A program made the translations under genes and the position numbers. Below, piece after piece: positions 25,010 to 34,335 of a stretch of 64,000 bases of DNA. The notes below the pieces were generated by a model. It ran no database searches and was not told the origin of the DNA. It was given only the letters and a program-made list of their open reading frames with translations. Origin of the DNA: Legionellales bacterium (lineage in GTDB: Bacteria > Pseudomonadota > Gammaproteobacteria > JAHCLG01). Location of the stretch: positions 20,092 through 84,091 of the forward strand of contig JAHCLG010000010.1 in the NCBI GenBank assembly GCA_026125385.1, in the 5' to 3' direction. The number at the start of each line of letters is the position of its first letter. Within the stretch, counting starts at the first letter, position 1.

Positions 25010-25468
25010 ATGAAAAAATTTGCGATTACCATTCTGCTTTCTCTGCTGGTTACTTCGTTAAGTTTTGCGCAACCAGCGCTCAAAGAGGCGATTTACACCA
25101 AAAATTCTCCTGCTCCAATCGGCACTTATTCGCAAGCCATTAACGTCGGTAACACGGTTTATATTTCCGGCCAAATCCCTCTCGATCCTAAAACAGGAAA
25201 ATTAGTTGCGGGCGATTTTTCTCAGCAAGCCAAACAAGCGCTTGCTAATTTAAATGCAATAACTCAAGCAGCGGGTGGTGATTTAAATAATATTGTTAAA
25301 ATCACGGTATACTTGACCGATCTTAAAAATTTTTCCACCTTCAATCAACTGATGGCACAGTATTTTCATCCGCCTTATCCAGCCCGCGCCGTGGTTGAGG
25401 TTAAACGTTTAGCGGATGACTCCCCGATTGAAATCGAGGCAATTATGATTGCGAAAAATCATGCTTAA
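25010..25468 (+). CDS. RidA-family protein with signal peptide
   Basis: A 152-residue protein: a typical signal peptide (KKFAITILLSLLVTSLSFAQP) followed by a complete RidA/YjgF domain. Family residues seen are PAPIGTYSQAINVGNTVYISGQIPLDP, the NLNAITQAAG block with VKITVYLTDL, the Arg of YPARAVVEVKRL that binds substrate carboxylate, and Glu in PIEIEAIMIA. RidA normally works in the cytoplasm, hydrolysing reactive enamine/imine intermediates from PLP enzymes; the signal sequence suggests a periplasmic version. The second of two tandem ATGs (25010) has better spacing from AGGAG. It is downstream of the AIM24 gene and upstream of a GNAT gene. Confidence 0.92.
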   Translation: MKKFAITILLSLLVTSLSFAQPALKEAIYTKNSPAPIGTYSQAINVGNTVYISGQIPLDPKTGKLVAGDFSQQAKQALANLNAITQAAGGDLNNIVKITVYLTDLKNFSTFNQLMAQYFHPPYPARAVVEVKRLADDSPIEIEAIMIAKNHA

Positions 25469-25493
25469 TAGAAATTACTAGGTGAAAAAATTA

Positions 25494-26063
25494 ATGACGA
25501 CTCACTCACCAAAATTCTATTTCTATCCGATTAATTCCGAATACCAAAAAATTATTTTAACGTGGTTTAATGAAGATCATGTTAAAGAGTTTTACTATGG
25601 TGAAGGCTTGCAAAATACTTTGCACAATATTGAATTATATTGCCAAGGCATTCGTCACAATGGCCGTTATGCGTTTGATCACTGGATTGCCTATTTAGAA
25701 GATAAACCCTTGGGTTTTTTAATGACGTCACCGGTGATGGGACCTTATGATAGCAAAGACGATGTTAATAAATGGTATATCGAAGGAAAAAAAATCGTTA
25801 CGTTAGATCTATTAATCGGACCAAAAGAGTTTATCGGCAAGGGGCTTGCTCATAAAATGATTCAAGCGTTTATTCTAGATAAATTCGTTGACGCCGATTT
25901 TTTTCTGATCGATCCCGCCCTATCCAATCCTAAAGCCATTCATGTTTATGAAAAAGCCGGCTTTAAAAAATTAACAGAATTTTGCCCCGCCTACGATCCC
26001 GTTCCTCATCTTATGATGCGGCTTGAGGTCAAAGAATTAGCATCATCACACCACTGCGGTTAA
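25494..26063 (+). CDS. GNAT-family acetyltransferase, AAC(6')/RimJ-like
   Basis: A 189-residue acetyltransferase similar in layout to the AacA/IucB-like branch (Acetyltransf_8). The N-terminal half carries WFNEDHVKEFYYG. The acetyl-CoA motif region reads TLDLLIGPKEFIGKGLAHKMIQAF, with G-K-G-L-A as the Q/RxxGxG/A equivalent, and the C-terminal part has DPALSNPKAIHVYEKAGFKKL. Such enzymes acetylate small amines, including aminoglycosides or siderophore precursors; the substrate cannot be told from sequence. A GTG at 25482 is an alternative start. Its 3' end overlaps the convergent TIG-domain gene by four bases. Confidence 0.85.
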   Translation: MTTHSPKFYFYPINSEYQKIILTWFNEDHVKEFYYGEGLQNTLHNIELYCQGIRHNGRYAFDHWIAYLEDKPLGFLMTSPVMGPYDSKDDVNKWYIEGKKIVTLDLLIGPKEFIGKGLAHKMIQAFILDKFVDADFFLIDPALSNPKAIHVYEKAGFKKLTEFCPAYDPVPHLMMRLEVKELASSHHCG

Positions 26064-27544
26064 GGAGTAAAAGCTCTCACACAACGAACGCGCAATAACA
26101 ATCCTTTAGCGGCACTATTTTGGTGTCCGTTGGAAAAATCTTCATAAAAGGCATTGAGCGTGGACATAACGCTGGCTTCTGTGGAGCTCCAATAGGCACT
26201 CGGATTAAATCCCCCAATCGCGATTCTATTCTGATAAAGGCAATCTAATTGATTAGCCCCATTTCCAGCCGGTAAAAACCAATCGCTATAACACGTATTA
26301 CCCGCTTGGCAAGGTGTATTGCCCTGAGAGTCGACTTCGTAATCACTACAGAGTTTTGCAGCGTAGGCCACACCACCATTTGCACCCAAAGCACTTTCAA
26401 TCGCCACGGTATTAGCAGCACCATCGGCATTACTAGAAGCATTGGTAAGAGTGCCCGCCCCTCCCCATGCTATCGAGGTACTATTATCCGCCGTTGCTGC
26501 AATTAAATTATTTAAGCCTCCATTAAGGCACGCAATCACCCCACCATACACCGCTTGACCTACTTGCGTTAGTAAATAGCTATAGCCATTGGGCAAGGTA
26601 ATATTGCCATTCGGTGTTGAAATAACAACATCAACAGCACCCGAGACATGGGCAGGAGTAACCGCGGTTACCGTCGTGGAATTCACCACATGAACACTGG
26701 TCGCAGCGATGCCATCAAACGTGACGGCAGTGGATCCTGTTAAACCGGTTCCCGCAAGAACAACACCTTGACCGCCCGCAGCCGAACCCGAGGCCGGTGT
26801 GACAGAAATGAGCGTACTACCTGAATCAATTCGAATTTCTCCGTTAATCGTATTGGTATTACTACCGTGGATCGGAAATTGGGTTAGAGGTACCACGACG
26901 CTCCCAGGAGTATAGATAAGCAAACAGCTCGCAAGTGGAGGTAAATTGGCACAAGTATTACCCGTTTCCGTGACATTATCTTCCAATGCCGTGCCAGTAA
27001 AATCCGACATAATATTAGTTGCCGTAACCGTGGAAGAAGTATTATTAATCGTCAGTGATCCCACGCCGCCATTCGCAACTAACGTTACCGGTGAACGACT
27101 CACGGAAATAGTCGCGGAGGAAATCGGTGGTGCTTGCGTGATATCCAAGCGATTCGCCGCACTCGGGCGATAACACTGTAAAGCGGAACCTTGTTCGCAG
27201 ACGATGGGGCCATCGGTAATCGATTGAGTTAATTCATTTCCCTCAACTTGCAATGACAGTATACAAGACGCTTTGCCCGTAAGAATAAAAGGATTACCGC
27301 AGATCCCAAGTCCTGTGGTGATGGGATGAATGCCAGGAATTGCTTGCATGGCTAGCCGATGGGTTTTTGAAGATTGATTCGTGACGCGATATTGCACGGT
27401 AGCGGTGCCATTAGCAGGCACTGCAATGGCAGTAGCCGTTAACGGTGTGAAAGTCCAGAGTGGTGCACCCGCTTTAGCAATATTCACCCACCCTAAGAGG
27501 AGTATCGCGCTCAAAAAACCTATCGTTGCCCAATAATTTTTCAC
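26060..27544 (-). CDS. Exported IPT/TIG- and DUF1566-domain protein
   Basis: A 494-residue exported protein. An N-terminal hydrophobic segment (ATIGFLSAILLLGWVNIAKA) is a signal peptide or anchor. Residues 25-240 are low-complexity, beta-rich and Thr/Ser/Val-rich. Residues 245-330 are an IPT/TIG immunoglobulin-like domain (SVTPASGSAAGGQGVVLAGTGL, then VDVVISTPNGNITLPNGYSY). Residues 340-494 form a DUF1566-like C-terminal domain with CYSDWFLPAGNGANQL, YWSSTE and the closing LRVRCVRAF. Proteins of this build are abundant surface or secreted proteins in Legionella relatives; their role is unknown. GC content appears higher than in neighbouring genes, which may point to separate ancestry. Confidence 0.85.
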   Translation of the reverse strand: MKNYWATIGFLSAILLLGWVNIAKAGAPLWTFTPLTATAIAVPANGTATVQYRVTNQSSKTHRLAMQAIPGIHPITTGLGICGNPFILTGKASCILSLQVEGNELTQSITDGPIVCEQGSALQCYRPSAANRLDITQAPPISSATISVSRSPVTLVANGGVGSLTINNTSSTVTATNIMSDFTGTALEDNVTETGNTCANLPPLASCLLIYTPGSVVVPLTQFPIHGSNTNTINGEIRIDSGSTLISVTPASGSAAGGQGVVLAGTGLTGSTAVTFDGIAATSVHVVNSTTVTAVTPAHVSGAVDVVISTPNGNITLPNGYSYLLTQVGQAVYGGVIACLNGGLNNLIAATADNSTSIAWGGAGTLTNASSNADGAANTVAIESALGANGGVAYAAKLCSDYEVDSQGNTPCQAGNTCYSDWFLPAGNGANQLDCLYQNRIAIGGFNPSAYWSSTEASVMSTLNAFYEDFSNGHQNSAAKGLLLRVRCVRAFTP

Positions 27545-27732
27545 AAGTCTATCCTTGAATCACTGTTTATTCATCCGGCGAAGAATGTAGAAGATACCGT
27601 TCATGCGTCGCTTTGTCTAGTGTGAAAATTCGCTAGCGCACGCAGTGTGAGCAATCTCAGCGAATAAAACACCTGTTCATCATATTTTCTTAAGCTTACG
27701 AGAGTACTATAAGAAAAAAGGAGTATTGTTTT

Positions 27733-30348
27733 ATGCCTTTGATTAATGCTATCAGAGAACTACAAGGTTTTGTTAAGAATTATCCATATCTCAACGAGCA
27801 AAACATGGTGTTGAGTGAATTTCTTAAGGCGGTAGATGGAAAAATTTGGCAAATCGAAACGGCGATATTGCCTGGGGCTTTGGGGCCTGATGTAGCTCAA
27901 TATCAAGCGAAAATGGGAAATTTTCTTGCGTTGTTGGATGGTCAATTGTGGTCAGCACTTGAAAAATTAAAAGTAGATGAAAATATTAAGCCTAAATATC
28001 AAAAATACAACCTTCCTCTTGATTTTAATGAGTACACACAAGAATTAAATACCTTCAAAAAAGAATACTTGGTTACTTTTTATTTAGATAATTCCGCTGA
28101 ACAAAGTGATTTTGAATTAAACGACAGCACTGTTAAAACTCGACAATATTTATTTTGGGATACCCAATTAAATCGCATTTATAATCGAATTGATGAATTA
28201 AATAATAAATTTTTATTTCTTCCTTGGAAATCGCTTTATCAAGAAATAACATCTATTAGAAAACAACTCATAGCAATTCCTGCGAAATTATTATCAGCAG
28301 AACATCAGAGAAAATTACACACTAAAAAAGCTAATACTAATGGTTTATTAGAAGCAATTGAAAAAAGGGTGAAAGAAAAAGAAGAATGCTTAGCAAGTTT
28401 TTCAAAAAATCTGGTTTCATATAGCAATATGGTGAATTCGAATCCCTTAAAAGACGGTTTATTAACTGAAATCAACTCCGATCTCGCCCGAATAGAAAGC
28501 TATTCCGATCCAGAATCAGAAAAAATCAAAGTTAATTATATAGCATTAAAAGATGAGTTAATTGAAAAACTAAATAAAATTAAAATCGAAAGAGAAGCAC
28601 GAAGCAAAGAATTGCATGAATGGCTAGAAAATTTAAAAAATGCTCAAGAAGAAATTAATATTTTCACCACTCGCTGCAAAAATATTAACAGTGACACTAC
28701 AGAACTTTTTCGGGTTAAAAATAAATTAACCAATGAAATTAACGTATTTAAAAAACTTATTAACAATTGGGCTTTTCCTTCGTGGTTCTCTACCACAGAA
28801 AAAGTGGATATGTCGTCATCTTCAAATTTTACAATTCCCGATGAGTTAACTTATCAAGCGTATTTTGAAGCAGAAAAAAATCAATATATTTCTCAATTAG
28901 AGAATCTAACTGAAAATTTAAATGCATTAACTCCAACAACCTCCGATAACGATGATGCAACTCATCAACCTCATACTACGCAGCACTTTTGGCCTACACG
29001 CGCCAATGCGGCCACTACGCCGCCAATTAGAATTCCAGTTAGTCGCACTAAAAAAAATATCAATGGCACTGGTGATGATAAAGACGATACTCAGTCACAA
29101 ACTTCACAAAACGAAGCATTGTCTATCGCAGCAACAACTAACCTAGGTGATGCTGACTCAGAGTCAGATAGAGATAGTATTAATTATGATACTGTTTCAA
29201 CGTCGAGTGAAATAAGTATGAGTGTGAATACTGATTATAATAGTTATAGTCATGATAATAATCATCCATCAGGAACTTCACAAAGTGGAACACTCTCGTC
29301 GGATCATGATCGTTCAGAGTCAGGTTCAGAAAATAATGATGTCACAGCAGCAAATAGCGATGCCAATTTAAATGCAATGCAAAAATCTCCTTCTTTAGCT
29401 GAAGATTTAAATAATTCACCAGATACAGATGATGAGTCTGAGGAAGAAAATGAAGAAAACTCTTTTTTCTTTAGATCGAGGAACAATGAAAAAAGAAGAA
29501 TCTTTTCTAAAAAAACGACCCAAGCGCCTAACGTTAGCCAACCTGGTTTATTTGCAAGAAACGATTCCCTCAAACGAAATGACCCACCTGAAATAACTTT
29601 GCAAGCTCAATCACCACTACAGAATGAAACAACAGATTCAGCTTCAAATTCAAATTCATTTAGCGATATTGCTCAAGCATTGAATTCTTCATCTCATCCC
29701 TCAAAGTCTACTGAAACTACAACACATGGAGCTAGCACCTCGAGTGCAGGTGAACATTCACAATCTTCACAAGCAACAGCAATAACAACCCAAACTTCGC
29801 CAGAAATGGAAGCGTCCTCTTCCTCAAACCAACAAAGCGATGGGATGACGCATTCAACGATCACAAATACAACGGAAAACAACCAGTATCAGTCATCAAG
29901 ACAAATAACTAGCACACTAATACCTGAAAATAATCGGTCTACACAAACTCCTGTTCAGTTTAGCTTAGATCATGGAATGATAAATATATTAAAGAAAATT
30001 AAAACTGAATTAGAAGATAAAAAAAGGAGTGTGGAGGCATCGTATTGTTTTTTTGATAAGTCGGCAGAAATTAAGACTCAGAGAATTACCTTATTTGATA
30101 GTCACATTACCAAAATCCAGAATTTGATAGAAGACCCTACAACGCCCGATTCTAGAGGGTTGTTAGACAAGATCAACAAAATCAATACAGCATTTTCAGC
30201 CACCGATGAAAATATTCTCCCACACCGCAATCATTTCTCACGTCACTTTGCTTGGTGGAAACCCGATGTAGTGAAATTTTATGCTGAGTCGGCAAATAAA
30301 ATTAAAAATAATATTTTAAACCCTTTGAAGATAACTGTTAGAACTTAA
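27733..30348 (+). CDS. Large coiled-coil, Ser/Thr/Asn-rich hypothetical protein (possible effector)
   Basis: An 871-residue protein in three parts. Residues 1-400 are helical with long predicted coiled coils (Glu/Lys/Leu/Asn-rich). Residues 400-760 are low complexity, dominated by Ser, Thr, Asn, Gln and acidic residues, with an acidic run (DDESEEENEENS) before a basic patch (RSRNNEKRRIFSKK). Residues 760-871 are again helical. No signal peptide, no membrane segment, no enzyme motif. GGAG precedes the start. Architecture and composition resemble effectors translocated by intracellular gammaproteobacteria, but I see no recognised effector domain. Stands alone between spacers; likely monocistronic. 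Confidence 0.8.
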   Translation: MPLINAIRELQGFVKNYPYLNEQNMVLSEFLKAVDGKIWQIETAILPGALGPDVAQYQAKMGNFLALLDGQLWSALEKLKVDENIKPKYQKYNLPLDFNEYTQELNTFKKEYLVTFYLDNSAEQSDFELNDSTVKTRQYLFWDTQLNRIYNRIDELNNKFLFLPWKSLYQEITSIRKQLIAIPAKLLSAEHQRKLHTKKANTNGLLEAIEKRVKEKEECLASFSKNLVSYSNMVNSNPLKDGLLTEINSDLARIESYSDPESEKIKVNYIALKDELIEKLNKIKIEREARSKELHEWLENLKNAQEEINIFTTRCKNINSDTTELFRVKNKLTNEINVFKKLINNWAFPSWFSTTEKVDMSSSSNFTIPDELTYQAYFEAEKNQYISQLENLTENLNALTPTTSDNDDATHQPHTTQHFWPTRANAATTPPIRIPVSRTKKNINGTGDDKDDTQSQTSQNEALSIAATTNLGDADSESDRDSINYDTVSTSSEISMSVNTDYNSYSHDNNHPSGTSQSGTLSSDHDRSESGSENNDVTAANSDANLNAMQKSPSLAEDLNNSPDTDDESEEENEENSFFFRSRNNEKRRIFSKKTTQAPNVSQPGLFARNDSLKRNDPPEITLQAQSPLQNETTDSASNSNSFSDIAQALNSSSHPSKSTETTTHGASTSSAGEHSQSSQATAITTQTSPEMEASSSSNQQSDGMTHSTITNTTENNQYQSSRQITSTLIPENNRSTQTPVQFSLDHGMINILKKIKTELEDKKRSVEASYCFFDKSAEIKTQRITLFDSHITKIQNLIEDPTTPDSRGLLDKINKINTAFSATDENILPHRNHFSRHFAWWKPDVVKFYAESANKIKNNILNPLKITVRT

Positions 30349-30505
30349 AAAAATTTACCCCTAGCTCTAAATACCAACCACTCGACAACAACGCCCTATC
30401 TCCACGCCCAATTTAGCATCATAACTTCCCTCACCGCTCAATTAACTAGTATTTTCTAAGCACTGCCGTTAAAATCATCCTCTAGATTAGATAACGCAAA
30501 TCGCT

Positions 30506-30624
30506 ACTCAAACGCTTGGATTATCAGTGAGGCACGGAGTTAAAGAGGCGAAAAAATGTAGACCTAAGCCATGTCTCCGGATCTCTAGCTTGGCAACAGA
30601 GCCTAAATTCAAGCATAAAGAAGT
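30506..30624 (+). repeat. Dispersed intergenic repeat, copy B
   Basis: Counterpart of 23782-23902. Conserved blocks in order: TACTCAAA-CG, CGGAGTTAAAGAGGCGAAAAAATGTA, and GGCAACAGAGCCTAAATTCAAG. It occupies most of the 311-base spacer 30349-30659 before the ABC exporter; the remainder is an AT-rich stretch after the coiled-coil gene without visible signals. Confidence 0.65.
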
Positions 30625-30659
30625 GGCCTTTGGCGTTTCAAATACAGAGTTTAAATTTC

Positions 30660-32495
30660 ATGACACCACAACCCGACTACTTACAACCCGCGCGTTATCC
30701 TTTGCTTCGTCTATTAAGCTATATGCGTCCTTATCGCAAAAATTATTTATTAGCGTGTTTATATTCCATTTTAAATAAATTATTCGATATTTTCCCTGAA
30801 ATTCTTATCGGGGGTGCGGTCGATATTGTGGTAAATCGCCACGATTCGTGGATTGCGCGTTTCACCGGATATCCTTCGATCACCCATCAACTGGCGTTGC
30901 TTGGTGCGATCACGTTTATAATTTGGTGTGGCGAATCGCTATTTCAATATCTCTATAGCATAAAATGGCGCAACCTGGCGCAAGTGGTTGAACATCATTT
31001 ACGCATGGATGCCTATGATCATATTCAAAGCGCGAAATTACCCGATATTGAACGCCATGAAGTGGGACAACTCATTGCCACCATTAACGATGATATTAAT
31101 CAACTCGAACGTTTTTTAGAAGATGGCATTAATCAAATCATTCAAATTATTGCCTCTACACTGCTAATAGGTTTGGTTTTTTTAGCATTTTCCCCGCTCA
31201 TCACCTTATTTGCGATTGTGCCGATTCCATTTATTTTAATGGGTGCGTTTTATTTTCAACATAAACTAGAACCCAAATTTTTAAATGTGCGCTCGCGAGC
31301 CGCTAATATCAGTGCGGCATTAACTAATAACATTCACGGCATCGCGGTTATTAAAAGTTATACGGCGGAAAAATATGAAAGTGCACGAATTAACGAACTC
31401 AGTCAGCAATATCAACAAGCCAATCGTGAAACCATTCGCATCAGCTCCATGGTCACGCCCGTTATTCGCATTGCAATTTTAACGGGCTTTTTGTGCACGC
31501 TGTTAATTGGCGGTTATCAAGCGATCCATCATACGATGAATGTGGGTGTTTTTAGTGTATTAGTTTTTTTATCGCAACGCTTGTTGTGGCCATTTAGTTA
31601 TTTAGCGGAAGTAACTGTCGATTATCAACGTGTCATGGCCTCCACGACTCGCGTGTTTAATTTACTCACTTGGCCCATTGAGATGGACGAACCTAGTGAA
31701 ACTACACTTACTCTGGATGAAACAGTAAAAGCCGATATCGTCTTTCAAGAAATTAATTTTAGTTATCCCAATTCACATCGCCCAGCAATTATCGATTTAA
31801 ATTTAACGATTCCCTTTCAGCACACCATTGCCTTTGTCGGTGAATCGGGTTCGGGTAAAAGTTCGATGATTAAATTACTCAGTCGTTTTTATCAACCCAA
31901 TCACGGAACTATTTTATACGGTGGGCAAGACATTCAACGTTTTGATAAAAAATGGTGGCGCCAACAAATTTCTTTAGTGAATCAAGATATTTTTTTATTT
32001 TCAGGCACCATTAAAGAAAATATTGCTTATGCAATTGATAATGTTAGCGAAGCGCAAATTCAACAAGCCGCCATTATTGCTGGCGCCGATAAATTTATTC
32101 AAGAATTCCCGCAAAAATATGCCACTCACATTGGTCAGCGCGGAATTAATTTATCCGGTGGTCAGCGTCAACGTATTGCCATTGCTCGGGCAATTTTAAA
32201 AAATGCCCCCATTTTAATTCTCGATGAAGCCACCTCGGCAGTTGATAATGAAACAGAATTAGCCATTCAACAAGCCATGGAAGTGATTGCAAACACCAAA
32301 ACGGTGATCATGATTGCGCATCGTTTATCGACTATTCGTCACGCCAATTGTATTTATGTATTTGATCAAGGACACGTTATCGAACATGGCACGCATGATG
32401 AATTAATTGCCTTGAATGGCCATTATAAAAAATTATGGGATATCCAAACGGGTGTAACGCAAAACACTGAAGGAGTAGTTCCTTTCCCAGATTAG
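30660..32495 (+). CDS. ABC exporter, fused permease and ATPase (MsbA-like)
   Basis: A 611-residue half transporter. Residues 25-320 hold six membrane helices of the type-1 exporter fold (SYMRPYRKNYLLACLYSILNKLF at the start; ERHEVGQLIATINDDINQLE in a coupling region). Residues 365-600 are the ATPase: Walker A FVGESGSGKSSMIKLL, Q-loop with SLVNQDIFLFSGT, signature LSGGQRQRIA, Walker B PILILDEATSAVD, and switch His in IMIAHRLSTIRH. It probably dimerises and exports lipid, peptide or drug; the substrate is not evident. ATG at 30660 was preferred over the TTG at 30630. The gene is flanked by two copies of a dispersed repeat. Confidence 0.93.
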   Translation: MTPQPDYLQPARYPLLRLLSYMRPYRKNYLLACLYSILNKLFDIFPEILIGGAVDIVVNRHDSWIARFTGYPSITHQLALLGAITFIIWCGESLFQYLYSIKWRNLAQVVEHHLRMDAYDHIQSAKLPDIERHEVGQLIATINDDINQLERFLEDGINQIIQIIASTLLIGLVFLAFSPLITLFAIVPIPFILMGAFYFQHKLEPKFLNVRSRAANISAALTNNIHGIAVIKSYTAEKYESARINELSQQYQQANRETIRISSMVTPVIRIAILTGFLCTLLIGGYQAIHHTMNVGVFSVLVFLSQRLLWPFSYLAEVTVDYQRVMASTTRVFNLLTWPIEMDEPSETTLTLDETVKADIVFQEINFSYPNSHRPAIIDLNLTIPFQHTIAFVGESGSGKSSMIKLLSRFYQPNHGTILYGGQDIQRFDKKWWRQQISLVNQDIFLFSGTIKENIAYAIDNVSEAQIQQAAIIAGADKFIQEFPQKYATHIGQRGINLSGGQRQRIAIARAILKNAPILILDEATSAVDNETELAIQQAMEVIANTKTVIMIAHRLSTIRHANCIYVFDQGHVIEHGTHDELIALNGHYKKLWDIQTGVTQNTEGVVPFPD

Positions 32496-32522
32496 GACAA
32501 ATTGATAGATATTCTTCATACT

Positions 32523-32561
32523 TCAATTTTAGGCTTTGTTGTCGAGCTAAAGCTACGAAGG
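32523..32561 (-). repeat. Dispersed intergenic repeat, copy C (partial, inverted)
   Basis: Read on the minus strand this segment gives CTCGACAACAAAGCCTAAAATTGAAG, matching the ends of copies at 23782-23902 and 30506-30624. It overlaps the left arm of the inverted repeat at 32543-32600. Confidence 0.5.
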
Positions 32562-32600
32562 GATTGTATTCAGTATACACTCCTTCGTAGCTTTAACTCG
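32543..32600. repeat. 19-bp near-perfect inverted repeat between convergent genes
   Basis: Arms 32543-32561 and 32582-32600 pair at 18 of 19 positions (CGAGCTAAAGCTACGAAGG against CCTTCGTAGCTTTAACTCG) across a 20-base loop. It sits between the ABC exporter stop and the dps stop, so it may act as a bidirectional terminator or mRNA end-stabiliser, though no T-run follows. Confidence 0.75.
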
Positions 32601-32617
32601 ATGCCTCGCCAGCCAAA

Positions 32618-33085
32618 TTAATCTAATAAACTTCGCAACATCCACGCCGTTTTTTCGTGCAGCTGCAAACGTTGTGTTAATAAATCACAACTGGCTTCAT
32701 CGGTAGCTTCATCCGCTACGGGAAAAATTTCACGTGCGGTTCGCACCACCGCTTCATGGCCTTCAACTAATTGCTGAATCATTTGCTGAGCGCTGATCAC
32801 TGTGGTTTCTTCTTTTATTGAGGTTAACTCACTAAACTGACGATAACTACCTGGAGCAAATACCCCTAACGCACGAATGCGCTCAGCAATCACATCAACC
32901 GCATCAGCTAATTCGATGTATTGTTGTTCAAACATTAAATGCAACGTAGAAAACATGGGGCCTGTAACATTCCAATGAAAATTATGAGTTTTTAAATATA
33001 GTGTGTAAGTATCTGCTAATAAACGGGATAAACCCTCTGCAATTTTTTTACGCTGTTCTTCGTTAATACCAATATTAATACGCAT
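32618..33085 (-). CDS. dps: Dps/ferritin-like DNA-protection protein
   Basis: A 155-residue Dps-family protein. The signature is intact: [26 protein letters not shown] (ferroxidase His and Asp/Glu region) and the helix [19 protein letters not shown]. Dps dodecamers oxidise and store iron, lower hydroxyl-radical damage and bind DNA in stress. The usual basic N-terminal tail is short ([16 protein letters not shown]), so DNA compaction may be weaker than in E. coli. AAGGAG lies before the ATG at proper distance. Convergent with the ABC exporter. Confidence 0.95.
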   Translation of the reverse strand: MRINIGINEEQRKKIAEGLSRLLADTYTLYLKTHNFHWNVTGPMFSTLHLMFEQQYIELADAVDVIAERIRALGVFAPGSYRQFSELTSIKEETTVISAQQMIQQLVEGHEAVVRTAREIFPVADEATDEASCDLLTQRLQLHEKTAWMLRSLLD

Positions 33086-33149
33086 GATAAAACTCCTTTA
33101 TATGCTAAAGAGCTTTCATTGTAACGAAAGTGTGATGAATAGTCAGTAA

Positions 33150-33275
33150 CTCAATACCTTTAAGCAATTACTGATTAATGAAAATAGACAAGTTAATCAG
33201 ACGATAGAGCAATTTACCCAGTATCCAGAATATTTCGGTTTTCATGCGTCTAAAGGTTACTACCAGCGACGTTAG
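33150..33275 (+). pseudogene. Possible 3' remnant of a decayed gene
   Basis: A 41-codon open stretch without a start codon, encoding NRQVNQTIEQFTQYPEYFGF and ending in basic residues before a stop, then a non-coding gap to emrA. The composition is protein-like (amphipathic, aromatic-rich) and unlike the surrounding spacer. It may be the tail of a lost gene. I cannot name a family. Confidence 0.3.
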
Positions 33276-33337
33276 CACATAATTAAAATTTGTGGTAAGG
33301 TTAGGCTCATTTTAAATGCAAAGAACTAACCTCAAAC

Positions 33338-34330
33338 ATGATGACTCAACGCAATAAAATCATCTCGTGGATCATTGCAGGCTTTTTCCTGCTTGGCATT
33401 ATATTGTGGTATTGGCATCACACGATTGTGTATCCCTCAACAGACGATGCCTATGTGCAAGCCAACGTAGTACAGGTGGCTGCCGAAGTCAGTGGAAATG
33501 TGATTGAAACCAACGTAGTGAATAACCAATTTGTCGCCAAAGATACCGTGCTATTTAAAATCGATCCCCGCCCTTTTGAAATTGCTTTAGAACGAGCACA
33601 AGCACAATTAGCGCTCGCCAAGCAAGCCATGGGTGCCAATCAAGACGCGGTAAATGTGGCTAAAGCCTTAGTCGAGCAGCGCCAAGCCGAATTGCATAAT
33701 GCCGAATTAAATTATCAACGCACCATGCCTTTAGTAAAAAATGGCACGGTGGCTAAAGCACAGGGAGATGGTGTTACCGCGCAATTAGCCGTTGCCAAAG
33801 CCGGTTTAAAATCAGCCCAACAACAATTGCAACAAGCACTCGACGAGCTCGGTCAAACGGGAGACGCTAATGCGCAATTGCGTCAAGCACAAGCAGTAGT
33901 CAATCAAGCACAACTGGACTTAGAGCACACCATTATCCGTGCGCCCCAAGCAGGAATAGTGTCTAATTTTAATTTGCGCCCCGGCGATGTGGTGGCCAGT
34001 GGCCAGCCTTTGTTTGTCTTTGTTGAAAATGAATTTTGGTGGATTGAGGCGAATTTTAAAGAAACCGATTTACAACGTTTACGCGCCGGACAAAAAGCCA
34101 AAATTGCCATCGACACCTATCCTAATACGACTTTTCATGGCGAAGTAATCAGTATTAGCCGGGGTAGCGGCTCAACATTTTCGTTATTACCGCCTGAAAA
34201 TGCGACGGGTAATTGGGTAAAAGTCACACAACGTTTTCCTGTGCGGGTGAAAATATTAAATCCCGACCCGCAAAAATATCCATTACGTGTGGGTGCAAGC
34301 TCCACCGTCACCATTGATACTGTTGATTAG
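33338..34330 (+). CDS. EmrA/HlyD-family efflux adaptor
   Basis: A 330-residue membrane-fusion protein anchored by one N-terminal helix (IISWIIAGFFLLGIILWYW). The lipoyl half STDDAYVQANVVQVAAEVSGNV is the classical EmrA opening. A coiled-coil hairpin spans residues 85-190 (Gln/Ala-rich), then TIIRAPQAGIVSNFNLRPGDVV gives the second lipoyl half and VEANFKETDL-like residues start the barrel. It ends 5 bases before the DHA2 permease, a standard emrAB arrangement for exporting hydrophobic drugs across the envelope. No TolC-like gene is adjacent. Confidence 0.93.
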   Translation: MMTQRNKIISWIIAGFFLLGIILWYWHHTIVYPSTDDAYVQANVVQVAAEVSGNVIETNVVNNQFVAKDTVLFKIDPRPFEIALERAQAQLALAKQAMGANQDAVNVAKALVEQRQAELHNAELNYQRTMPLVKNGTVAKAQGDGVTAQLAVAKAGLKSAQQQLQQALDELGQTGDANAQLRQAQAVVNQAQLDLEHTIIRAPQAGIVSNFNLRPGDVVASGQPLFVFVENEFWWIEANFKETDLQRLRAGQKAKIAIDTYPNTTFHGEVISISRGSGSTFSLLPPENATGNWVKVTQRFPVRVKILNPDPQKYPLRVGASSTVTIDTVD

Positions 34331-34335
34331 TTGCA

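Noticed and set aside
26306..27173. Small plus-strand frames opposite the TIG-domain gene
   Set aside because: They are antisense shadows caused by its higher GC content; the minus-strand frame has recognisable domains.
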